DNA from: Methylobacter psychrophilus
Lineage (GTDB): Bacteria; Pseudomonadota; Gammaproteobacteria; Methylococcales; Methylomonadaceae
Direction: 5' to 3'
NCBI RefSeq assembly: GCF_025583945.1
Contig: NZ_JAOEGU010000010.1
Location: 54,419 to 118,418, forward strand
DNA: 64,000 nucleotides
In this document: piece after piece, positions 16,520-24,214 of the stretch
Numbering within the stretch: position 1 is the first letter of the stretch
How the letters are laid out: every line of letters starts with the position of its first letter
The notes under the pieces: model-generated
Databases searched by the model: none
What the model was told of the DNA's origin: nothing
Seen by the model: only the letters and a program-made list of their open reading frames with translations
Translations under genes and position numbers: made by a program

Positions 16520-18751
16520 TTATTTCCAGATGCTGACAATATTGGTGAAATCATCTGTCCAGGGTTTCATGTCAAAATATAAGGGCATTTTTTGCCAATG
16601 ACCCAAACGGCTTTGGCTAAGTGGGGTCAGTGTTTCTGGGGTTTTTGCCATAACTACCCAGTCGGTGGCAACCACCAGTGGTAAATCGTGTTGTGGCGTA
16701 AATTCTTGTATCAGCGCCGAAAAATGCAAATCCTCGGCATGAATCGATAAGACTTTCTTTAACGATAGATGGCGATTGGTGATATGAAAAGCCAGTATGC
16801 CATTGGGCTTTAGCTTTTTAAAATACAGCGCCAGCGCTTCCCGGGTGAGTAAATGGGTGGGAACAGAATCCGAGCTAAAAGCATCCATGACCAATAAATC
16901 AAATTTTTGATCAGGCTCTTTTTCCAGGGACAGACGGGCATCACCCAGACTCATGGTGGTGTTATAAGAGCAACGCTCAAGGTAACTAAAATAGTTGGTA
17001 TTTTTGGCAATGTCGATAACCAAAGGATCAATTTCGTACAAAGTCCAGTTTTGCCCTGGTTTTGCATAGCAGGCTAAAGCGCCCGCACCCAGCCCGACTA
17101 TGCCAATATTCCAGTGGCTATTGCTGTTGTCATAAGTTTTAAACAGTTGTCCCATAGGCCCCGGGCGGCTGTAATAAGTTAGCGGTATGTTGGCCAGGTT
17201 TTCAGCCAGACGCTGCGCGCCATGTTTGGTGGTGCCATGAAAGAGCTCATGATATTTCTCATACCGGTTTTGTTCATCAATCAAGTAACTTTCACGTACG
17301 GCCAGCACGCCAAAAAACGAGCGTTCCTGATAAATCGTGTGCGATGACAAGCCATGTACACCAAGGGCAAGAAATATAATGGCACCGGTTAATAAAGCAA
17401 AGGCAACCGGCAGGGCTCTGAGAAAATAAGTAAAAACTGTTAAGACAATCAGACTGATAACAATGGCGTCAAAATACAGTAGTAAATTCTTAACATTGGT
17501 ATAAATGATCAGGCCGGTAATGATTAACAGGGCAGGGGGAATTATTTGTAGGAGCAGACCTTTTTTTAAGGTGATACTGGCTCCGGGACGCAATAATAAT
17601 GCTGCGACAATCATGATGGGATATTCATAAATACCGTTAAAAATAAACGGCGCAACAAAAGTATTAAACATACCACCCAACATGCCGGCAAAGGACATGA
17701 TCAGGTAAAAGGTTGTTAAATAGCGGGTATGTGGCCGGTTTTTGGCCAGTTCGCCATGGCAAACCATCACCGCAAAGAAAAAAGCCAGCAGGTGCAGGCC
17801 AAGATAAGCCCAATAAGGCAGGTCGGCGGGATTGATAAAGGCGTAAGCGATAAACGGCAATAATACAATGGGTTGTAGCTTGACCATAATGGGATGAATC
17901 CGGTCATTCCATTTGGAAAAAACAATCACAAAAGACAGTAAATACAGGGTTAACGGAATAATCCACAGTAACGGCACCGAGGCAATATCGGTGCTGATAA
18001 AATTGGTTAGTCCCAACAACAAGCTGGAAGGCACCAGCGCCAGCGCCAACCAGTGAAGTTTCCGGTAAATGCCGAGCTCTTCTTGGGGTTCGCTATCTTC
18101 AACAATATTGGTATTTTGTCGGCTTTTCCATAAGACAAAAGCACAGCCGGCTATAAGCAGGCTAAGAAACAGATAGCCGATACTCCAGTAATTTTTTTGA
18201 TTGGCCAGGCCGATGTTCGGTTCAAGCAAAAAGGGATAGCTTAACAAGGCAATCAGGCTGCCAGTATTGCTGGCGGCATACAGGTAATAAGGATCATGAC
18301 TGGTATGGTGGCCGATATTGGCAAACCATTTTTGCACCAGTGGTGCGGTGGTTGATACCACAAAGAAAGGCAGGCCGATAGCCAGAAATAATGTCCACAG
18401 CAGCCAAAAAGTTGGATTGCTGTCAGTTGGTGGTATGGTGTTTTCGGGTAAGGCTAACGGCAGCGCCAGAAAGCTGACCAGAATAACGGCGGCATGTATC
18501 TGGATTTGGCGGTGTTGACCAAAGCTCGTGGAAATGGTGTGCGCATACAGATAACCAAGAAATAAAATGGTCTGGTAAAACACCATGCAGGTATTCCAAA
18601 CTGCGGGAGAGCCGCCCAGTAACGGTAATAACAGTTTCCCGAACAAGGGTTGCAGAACAAACATCAGCGACGCACTGGTAAACAAGGTGCCGGCAAATAA
18701 AATTATCAGGGATAAGCGGCGGTCGTTGGTTGTTTCTGAAGGGTTGTTCAT
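16520..18751 (-). CDS. Multi-pass membrane protein fused to a spermidine-synthase-like domain
   Basis: A 743-residue fusion. The first ~480 residues form about a dozen membrane helices. The C-terminal third is a spermidine-synthase-like Rossmann fold. It has the glycine motif GIVGLGAGALACYAKPG, the acidic residue of TLYEIDPLVIDIAKN, and the later strand LLVMDAFSSDSVPTHLLTREA followed by NGILAFHITNRH. Soluble spermidine synthases are about 290 residues, so this belongs to the known but uncharacterised membrane-fused class. The substrate could be a polyamine or another amine handled at the membrane; this cannot be settled here. It is monocistronic. Confidence 0.8.
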   Translation of the reverse strand: MNNPSETTNDRRLSLIILFAGTLFTSASLMFVLQPLFGKLLLPLLGGSPAVWNTCMVFYQTILFLGYLYAHTISTSFGQHRQIQIHAAVILVSFLALPLALPENTIPPTDSNPTFWLLWTLFLAIGLPFFVVSTTAPLVQKWFANIGHHTSHDPYYLYAASNTGSLIALLSYPFLLEPNIGLANQKNYWSIGYLFLSLLIAGCAFVLWKSRQNTNIVEDSEPQEELGIYRKLHWLALALVPSSLLLGLTNFISTDIASVPLLWIIPLTLYLLSFVIVFSKWNDRIHPIMVKLQPIVLLPFIAYAFINPADLPYWAYLGLHLLAFFFAVMVCHGELAKNRPHTRYLTTFYLIMSFAGMLGGMFNTFVAPFIFNGIYEYPIMIVAALLLRPGASITLKKGLLLQIIPPALLIITGLIIYTNVKNLLLYFDAIVISLIVLTVFTYFLRALPVAFALLTGAIIFLALGVHGLSSHTIYQERSFFGVLAVRESYLIDEQNRYEKYHELFHGTTKHGAQRLAENLANIPLTYYSRPGPMGQLFKTYDNSNSHWNIGIVGLGAGALACYAKPGQNWTLYEIDPLVIDIAKNTNYFSYLERCSYNTTMSLGDARLSLEKEPDQKFDLLVMDAFSSDSVPTHLLTREALALYFKKLKPNGILAFHITNRHLSLKKVLSIHAEDLHFSALIQEFTPQHDLPLVVATDWVVMAKTPETLTPLSQSRLGHWQKMPLYFDMKPWTDDFTNIVSIWK

Positions 18752-18892
18752 TATTTTTAGTGTCGCCGTTTGGGCCTGTTATTTTAATGCGCTAATAATA
18801 AAGCATTTGCTGCGCCAAGGGGGAAATTGAATGTGAATTTTTATAAAACTCACAGGGTTTTGTCATGATTTACCTTTGGGTAGGGTGTACCA

Positions 18893-19029
18893 TCACTGCC
18901 ATTAAGTTAAGAAATAAGGAGTCAAAAAACATGTTTTTTGACTCCTCATCATATAGTGACTGCTGGAGTACAAACCTAGGTTTGTACTCCATATAAAAGG
19001 TATTTCAACGCTTAACTTAATGGCAGTGA
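18893..19029. mobile_element. 137-bp MITE with two perfect internal palindromes
   Basis: Exact 19-bp terminal inverted repeats (TCACTGCCATTAAGTTAAG at 18893-18911 and its inverse at 19011-19029) are flanked by a 10-bp near-perfect direct repeat (GGGTGTACCA at 18883-18892 and GGGTGTGCCA at 19030-19039), which looks like a target duplication. Inside are a perfect 30-bp palindrome (18917-18946, centre AACATGTT) and a perfect 28-bp palindrome (18964-18991, centre CCTAGG). It has no coding capacity. It can fold as a three-way junction. Confidence 0.85.
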
Positions 19030-19085
19030 GGGTGTGCCATGCGCATTTTATCTATCTTGACTAACGTATTATAAATAAAATTCGA

Positions 19086-19141
19086 CTATAGGATGTGCTG
19101 AACGAAGTGATGCGCTTCATGGCATTCAGCACATCCTATAG
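19086..19141. repeat. Hairpin of the ATAGGATGTGCTGAA family
   Basis: CTATAGGATGTGCTGAA (19086-19102) pairs perfectly with TTCAGCACATCCTATAG (19125-19141), with a secondary GAAGTGATGCGCTTC hairpin in the loop. The left arm and loop recur at 22246-22270. It lies upstream of the MscS-type channel gene. Confidence 0.8.
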
Positions 19142-19304
19142 GGTTTGTAACCATCGAGCATTACCGGAGGCGGTCATAAAAGCTTAGCCAATGTTTTTGG
19201 TGTTAGCATGAAGTTATTACGTTAATTTTGAAAGCGCTTATCGGTTAGATAAGCAGGTCAAAAGAGGCGCCAGGATTTTTTAAAGATAAAACAGGAGTGT
19301 GTCT

Positions 19305-21797
19305 ATGGCCGGACAAGGTAGATTTTTTTTAGTTTATAGCTTTGCTTTTATACTTTTTGGGCTGATCGGCGAAGTAACCGCAGCGCCATCGCAAGCACCA
19401 TCCACCCCACTGATTCAGATTTCAGCGAAACCCGACAATCAGCAATTAATTGCCGATATCAAAAACGGACAGCAAGCACTTAAAGAACAGGCGGCCGCTA
19501 TTGTCGGTCGACTGTTGCTTGCCACCTCCCAGGAACAAGCTGAAGAGGCCGGGTTGCTTAATATTGAACAAGAAATTATTAGTCAGACCGATACTGCCTA
19601 TGATCAACAACTTGTAAAGCTGGAGCAGTTGCAGGCACTCGACATTAAAAACCAGCAGTTGAGGGAAGAAATTACCAGCCTTAAAATACCGCCTTTAGCT
19701 GAGCAGCATTTTTCTTTTATGGAACTGGATCAGTACTATGAAGAGCTAAATCAGGAGTTACGCAGGGAAGAAGGCTTTGACTCTAAAATCAGTGTGGTTG
19801 ATAGGATAGTGCAGCAGGCGATATCCGTGGTGGAGCAAAAAAAGGACAAGCTAAAGCAGCTTGAAGAAAATACTACTCCCGAATCTGACAGTTTCTCGTT
19901 ACTGGCAGATATTAATCTTGAAATCGCCCATCGGGATGTAACGTTGGCTGAGCAATTAAAAGCGCTTCATCAATTTGAGCTGAGTGCTCAAAAACAGGTT
20001 AAAACTGTTCTCCAAACCCATGTTGAATTATTGAAACTTCAGGTTGAATTTCTGCAAACGCACGCCGTATTTAGCCAGGATGAATTACAGAATCAGTTGC
20101 AGCGTATTAATAAAGATGACTTTGTTTTAAATCGGGATTTGGTTCGCACAAAAGAACAGCAATTGACGGTGAAAAACAGCCTGGATCAGTCCAGAAAAAA
20201 GCTTGATAGCGCAGATCCCGACGATAAAAATAGTATTGAAGTTGATACTGAAGCATTGCGCCTTAAATTAAAAGCGTTAAAGACCAAAGTTGATACCGCA
20301 ACTCGTCGTATTGAACTGCTTGTCACCTGGAAAGAGGTTTGGCAACAGCGTTACGATATTTTTAATCAGTCGGTAGAACAAGTTACCTTGACAAAATGGC
20401 GAAATAAAGCCGGTCAGCAGTTAAAGCAAATCGATAATGAAGAGGCGGCTCTTAACTTATGGCTGGCCGATTGGCGCAGCCGGCAGATTACGTTGTCCAA
20501 CAAAATGGATAATGAACAGAAGGTTGCGCCCGATGAGCTACACGGACTGACGCAGCAACGTGAACAGATGAACAGCATTCTTGAGCATTTTCAGGATTTG
20601 CATACGGAACTTGAAAACAGCCGTCGCCTGCAAACCAAGCTCGTTGATGAAATAAGTGCCAGAACTTCGCAACGATCATGGAGTGATTGGTTTAAGTTGG
20701 CAGTTGATTATAAAATTAACGCCAATAGTATGCTGGATTGGTCTTATGCGTTAGTTTCTGCGCTGACCACTTTTGCGCTATTGTTCTTTTTACGTTGGAT
20801 TTTGATAAAGAGGCTGAAATATATAGGGGAATCGAGCGATGCTTCCCTGATTAACGGTTTTTTAGCCAGCATTAAACATGCAAACATTTTTTTCTTTTTA
20901 ATGCTGGCTGTTTACGTTGCCTCGCAGTTCTTGACTTTTTCCCTCGAAACGACGACCAACATTGCCAAGCTGACGAAAGTGGCTTTTGTGGTTCAGGCTA
21001 CCGTATGGGCAAGCAGTTTCGTTCGCTCCTGGGTATTTCGGGTGCTGTCGCGGCGTACCAAGCGCGACGGTGCCAGTATGGGGGCTTTGACGATTTTTAA
21101 CTTTACCAGTCAAGTCATTCTATGGTCGATTGCCTTGTTGCTGATCCTGCAAAATTTAGGTATAGATGTAACGGCACTGGTCGCCGGGCTGGGGATTGGT
21201 GGTGTCGCTGTGGCACTGTCGATGCAGCAAATACTGAAGGATGTGTTTTCTTCTTTGTCTATTGTTCTCGATAAACCCTTCGTCATCGGTGACTTTATAA
21301 TCTTTGATGATTTTATGGGAAGTATTGAACATATTGGCATTAAAACCACGCGCATTAGGAGTCTCACAGGGGAGCAAATTATCTGCGCCAATGGCGATCT
21401 GCTTAATACCCGAATCCGTAACTACAAGCGTATGCAAGAGCGGCGAGTGATCTTTAACATTGGCGTGGTTTATCAGACCTCAGCAGAAAAACTGCCGGAA
21501 ATTTCGGTCATGTTCAGGGAAATTATTGAAGCTCAGGAAAATATCCGTTTCGACCGTGCCCATTTTTCGTCATATACGGATTTCGCGCTTCTTTTTGAAA
21601 TCGTTTATTATGTGTTGAGCCCGGATTACAATATTTACATGGATATTCAACAAGCAATCAATTTGGAGATATTTAAACGCTTTGAAGAAGCGGGGATTGA
21701 ATTTGCTCACCCGACTCAATCGCTTTATATTAAAAATGTTGCAAATGCTGATCAGGCTACACCGACTAATCTGCCATGGAGTATGGGCCATGGTTAA
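19305..21797 (+). CDS. Large MscS-family mechanosensitive channel (MscK/KefA-like)
   Basis: An 830-residue channel. The ATG at 19305 is preferred to GTG 19299 because AGGAG sits seven bases upstream of it. Domains: signal peptide (1-28); a long periplasmic region (~30-460) rich in Gln/Glu/Leu and predicted coiled coil; membrane helices around 480-510, 540-565 and 580-600; then the MscS core with the pore helix LVAGLGIGGVAVALSMQQIL and the beta domain LDKPFVIGDFIIF. The C-terminal cytoplasmic domain follows. It would open under membrane tension to release solutes after osmotic downshock. Length is between MscS (286) and MscK (~1120). Confidence 0.87.
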   Translation: MAGQGRFFLVYSFAFILFGLIGEVTAAPSQAPSTPLIQISAKPDNQQLIADIKNGQQALKEQAAAIVGRLLLATSQEQAEEAGLLNIEQEIISQTDTAYDQQLVKLEQLQALDIKNQQLREEITSLKIPPLAEQHFSFMELDQYYEELNQELRREEGFDSKISVVDRIVQQAISVVEQKKDKLKQLEENTTPESDSFSLLADINLEIAHRDVTLAEQLKALHQFELSAQKQVKTVLQTHVELLKLQVEFLQTHAVFSQDELQNQLQRINKDDFVLNRDLVRTKEQQLTVKNSLDQSRKKLDSADPDDKNSIEVDTEALRLKLKALKTKVDTATRRIELLVTWKEVWQQRYDIFNQSVEQVTLTKWRNKAGQQLKQIDNEEAALNLWLADWRSRQITLSNKMDNEQKVAPDELHGLTQQREQMNSILEHFQDLHTELENSRRLQTKLVDEISARTSQRSWSDWFKLAVDYKINANSMLDWSYALVSALTTFALLFFLRWILIKRLKYIGESSDASLINGFLASIKHANIFFFLMLAVYVASQFLTFSLETTTNIAKLTKVAFVVQATVWASSFVRSWVFRVLSRRTKRDGASMGALTIFNFTSQVILWSIALLLILQNLGIDVTALVAGLGIGGVAVALSMQQILKDVFSSLSIVLDKPFVIGDFIIFDDFMGSIEHIGIKTTRIRSLTGEQIICANGDLLNTRIRNYKRMQERRVIFNIGVVYQTSAEKLPEISVMFREIIEAQENIRFDRAHFSSYTDFALLFEIVYYVLSPDYNIYMDIQQAINLEIFKRFEEAGIEFAHPTQSLYIKNVANADQATPTNLPWSMGHG

Positions 21798-21828
21798 GTG
21801 CTTGAAAAATTTATCAATAGGCTATTTT

Positions 21829-22227
21829 ATGAGTTCTAAAATTAAAGTTAAGACAACGCTGTTGCATCTAGCGGCCGTTATTTTTATCGTTACCGGCTGT
21901 TCGTCTCAAGAGCCTGACTACGTGAAAATAATACCGGCGACAGAGTTAATGCAAATCTTGCAAAATGAGGATGTATTTCTGGTTGATGTTCACACGCCCG
22001 AACAACAGCACATCAAAGGTACAGATCTTTTTGTGCCTTATAATGAAATTGAAAAATTTCAGGATAAATTTCCAAGAGATAAAAATACCGCTATCTATCT
22101 GTATTGCCAAGGCGGTCCTATGGGTGATGCGGCGGCAAAGTCCCTTTATAAATTAGGTTACCATAACGTGATCAATCTTGAGGGCGGCACCAATGCCTGG
22201 AAAACAGCGGGTTTTGGTGTTGAGTAA
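21829..22227 (+). CDS. Rhodanese-domain lipoprotein
   Basis: A 132-residue protein. The ATG at 21829 gives a lipoprotein signal (basic start, hydrophobic stretch, lipobox IVTGC with Cys near residue 23); earlier in-frame starts lie inside the channel gene. The rest is a single rhodanese domain: VFLVDVHTPEQQHIKGT, then the active-site loop YCQGGPMGDAAAKSL with the catalytic Cys, and LEGGTNAW. It probably moves sulfane sulfur or acts as a redox/sulfur-relay protein at the inner face of the outer membrane. It follows the channel gene by 31 bases and is likely co-transcribed. Confidence 0.83.
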   Translation: MSSKIKVKTTLLHLAAVIFIVTGCSSQEPDYVKIIPATELMQILQNEDVFLVDVHTPEQQHIKGTDLFVPYNEIEKFQDKFPRDKNTAIYLYCQGGPMGDAAAKSLYKLGYHNVINLEGGTNAWKTAGFGVE

Positions 22228-22245
22228 GCGGATGATGTTTATATT

Positions 22246-22310
22246 ATAGGATGTGCTGAACGAAGTGATGCGCATCATTGATGCTTGAGTGATGCGTTTC
22301 ATTGCCTTGG
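22246..22310. repeat. Partial copy of the ATAGGATGTGCTGAA hairpin
   Basis: ATAGGATGTGCTGAACGAAG followed by TGATGCGC is identical to the left half of the element at 19086. The right arm is missing and replaced by a second GTGATGCGTTTCATTGCC segment. It is a truncated member of the same dispersed family. Confidence 0.65.
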
Positions 22311-22370
22311 GCTGATAGTAACTTGGTCTTGATTTATCTGGCGTGCACGGCACGCCCTACGTCAGGAGAA

Positions 22371-22589
22371 TTAACCGCCGTCACCAATGTTTTCCCACAC
22401 CGTGTTGTCAGCATTTTCGAGTTCGTGGAGTTTGCCGGTGGTTATTTTTTGTCGGGCGCGTAAGGCATCAAGTTCTTTATTAAAGCCAACGGCTACTTGC
22501 CGCGATTTTATTACCAACGCATCAATTTGGGCGCTTTGTTCAATAAGTTCAGTTAATAGTCTTTGCCGGTAAGCATCGGTCGTTTTCAT
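22371..22589 (-). CDS. Small hypothetical coiled-coil protein downstream of fdsD
   Basis: A 72-residue polar protein, predicted mostly helical (heptad-like Leu/Ile spacing in QRLLTELIEQSAQIDALVI and the later LDALRARQKITTGKLHEL). No family is recognised. It has an ATG start with TAAGGATTAA upstream. It lies on the fds strand, 236 bases beyond fdsD, separated by CACGAAG repeats, so it may be the tail of the operon or independent. Confidence 0.5.
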   Translation of the reverse strand: MKTTDAYRQRLLTELIEQSAQIDALVIKSRQVAVGFNKELDALRARQKITTGKLHELENADNTVWENIGDGG

Positions 22590-22620
22590 GAGTTAATCCT
22601 TAATCGTAAATTTTAAAAAC

Positions 22621-22822
22621 TATTCACCACGAAGACACGAAGGACACGAAGAAAAAGATTGTATCTTTATGCTGAATAAATTCCAATGCCGATCAATGCA
22701 GTAAATTTTGTCACGTTTCATTAAATCTTAAAAGTTATTCAGCACGAAGACTTGAAGAAAGAAAGCTTCGTGCTCTTCGTGTCTTCGTGGTGAATAAAGT
22801 TTCATTTCTTCGTGGTGAATAA
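22621..22822. repeat. Cluster of CACGAAG short repeats
   Basis: Segments such as CACCACGAAGACACGAAGGA at 22624, CACGAAGACTTGAAG at 22744 and the inverse CTTCGTGTCTTCGTGGTGAA at 22778 occur around a ~100-base spacer. Direct and inverted copies can pair. They match the short repeats at 9138 and 13389. This gap otherwise holds no gene. Confidence 0.65.
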
Positions 22823-22825
22823 AAA

Positions 22826-23041
22826 TTAAGCTTGATCAAGTTTGTTGATGGCGGTTCTGGCCAGTTCGCTTAACGCCGAGCCATCTTCTTTACAATAAGC
22901 TATGATTTCACGACGCATTTTGGGATGCCATGACCGTAAAATGTGTTTTGATACGCCTTCAGCCGCGATGTCTTTATTACTTTCTGCGTTAAAAAAATTA
23001 CCAATGTCATTGGCCATTTTGACAAGTGTTTCAATTTTCAT
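22826..23041 (-). CDS. fdsD: NAD-dependent formate dehydrogenase, delta subunit
   Basis: A 71-residue protein matching the FdsD family: LVKMANDIGNFFNAE at the N-terminus, then GVSKHILRSWHPKMRREI and a helical end. FdsD is a small accessory subunit or assembly factor needed for active NAD-linked molybdenum formate dehydrogenase. It follows fdhD by six bases and is the last of the core fds genes. Confidence 0.9.
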   Translation of the reverse strand: MKIETLVKMANDIGNFFNAESNKDIAAEGVSKHILRSWHPKMRREIIAYCKEDGSALSELARTAINKLDQA

Positions 23042-23047
23042 GGTTAA

Positions 23048-23884
23048 TCAAATAAGAGGGTTGCTGTGAGTTAAGCGCTGTGGATGAGTATAGACAACAT
23101 GTTGATCATCACGGGCAAAACCGATTAAAGTAAGTCCTGTTTCATCGGCCAGTCTTATGGCCAGACCGGTAGGTGCAGAAATAGCCGCAAGCATGGTAAT
23201 GCCTACCCAAGCGGTTTTTTGTACCATTTCATAACTGGCCCGACTGGTCACAATGACAAAGCCGGCAGATAAATCTTTACCGGTACGTAGTAATAAACCG
23301 ATCAATTTATCCAGTGCATTATGCCGCCCTACATCTTCCCTGAGATCGACAATACCTTGGCCGGGAATAACCCAGGCTGCGGCATGCACGGCTCCGGTTA
23401 AGCGGTTTAAGGTTTGGTGTTGTTTAATGTCGGTTAACGCAGAGCGCAACTGGGCACCTGACAGGGATAATTCACCATTAACCTGATTGGGTTGGCGGAT
23501 GGCTTGTTTTAAAGTACTGGCTCCACACAGGCCACAACCGGTACGGCCGGTTAAATTTCGGCCTTTATCAGCCATGCCTTGAAAGCGGTTGTCAGGAATT
23601 TTTAATTGTACTTCAATACCGTTGGAACGATTATAAATCCGCGCTGACAGTAATTCTTGCGGATTTTTAATAATACCTTCAGTGATGCTAAAGCCCAAGG
23701 CAAACTCTTCCAGATTAGTCGGAGTTGCCAGCATGACCACATGCGGCATGCCGTTATAAATCAGGGAAATAGGCACTTCTTCGGCAATATAGTCTTGTTT
23801 TTGTTCATGAAGTCCGTTTTGCCAGCGGTCAACGGATCTTTGCTGATAACTGGGCCAGCCCAAGTCCAATAGTAACGAGTCCAT
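23048..23884 (-). CDS. fdhD: Formate dehydrogenase sulfurtransferase FdhD/FdsC
   Basis: A 278-residue FdhD-family protein. The redox-active Cys pair is in GRTGCGLCGASTL, and ALGFSITEGII, VDLREDVGRHNALDK and VTSRASYEMVQK are family-typical. FdhD/FdsC passes sulfur from a cysteine desulfurase to the bis-MGD cofactor and inserts it into the catalytic subunit FdsA. It lies between the 82-codon ORF and fdsD in the fds operon. Confidence 0.94.
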   Translation of the reverse strand: MDSLLLDLGWPSYQQRSVDRWQNGLHEQKQDYIAEEVPISLIYNGMPHVVMLATPTNLEEFALGFSITEGIIKNPQELLSARIYNRSNGIEVQLKIPDNRFQGMADKGRNLTGRTGCGLCGASTLKQAIRQPNQVNGELSLSGAQLRSALTDIKQHQTLNRLTGAVHAAAWVIPGQGIVDLREDVGRHNALDKLIGLLLRTGKDLSAGFVIVTSRASYEMVQKTAWVGITMLAAISAPTGLAIRLADETGLTLIGFARDDQHVVYTHPQRLTHSNPLI

Positions 23885-23887
23885 CAG

Positions 23888-24136
23888 TTAATTTTTTTCC
23901 ATGGCATCGCCACGCACACAAGCAATCGCCCCGTCGTAGTTAAGACGAAGGGGAGTAATAACAGTTGGTTTTATATTTCTTTGCACAGCGCTACGCCGCT
24001 CCTGCATTATTCTTGATCGCTGTTCCAGACGTGCTTCTACTTTTCGCACTCCCTGATTGGGTACTTTCTGCAGGCGTGCAGAAGTGACTTCAACCCTTTT
24101 TAACAGGAGAATACGTTTGTATCTGCCATAACTCAT
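23888..24136 (-). CDS. Hypothetical basic protein inside the fds operon
   Basis: An 82-residue, Arg/Lys-rich frame (many Arg in the middle third) that ends three bases before fdhD and starts 78 bases after fdsA. No known domain is recognised. Tight spacing to fdhD suggests a real, translated gene, but composition alone does not prove it. Standard fds operons run fdsG-B-A-C-D without such a gene, so it may be lineage-specific. Confidence 0.4.
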   Translation of the reverse strand: MSYGRYKRILLLKRVEVTSARLQKVPNQGVRKVEARLEQRSRIMQERRSAVQRNIKPTVITPLRLNYDGAIACVRGDAMEKN

Positions 24137-24214
24137 GGTTTCATTAGCTATTAAATTTGTTTTAATGCCTCTCTCACGGGTTGCCCCCGAGAGAGGTATC
24201 GGATTGACGGATGG

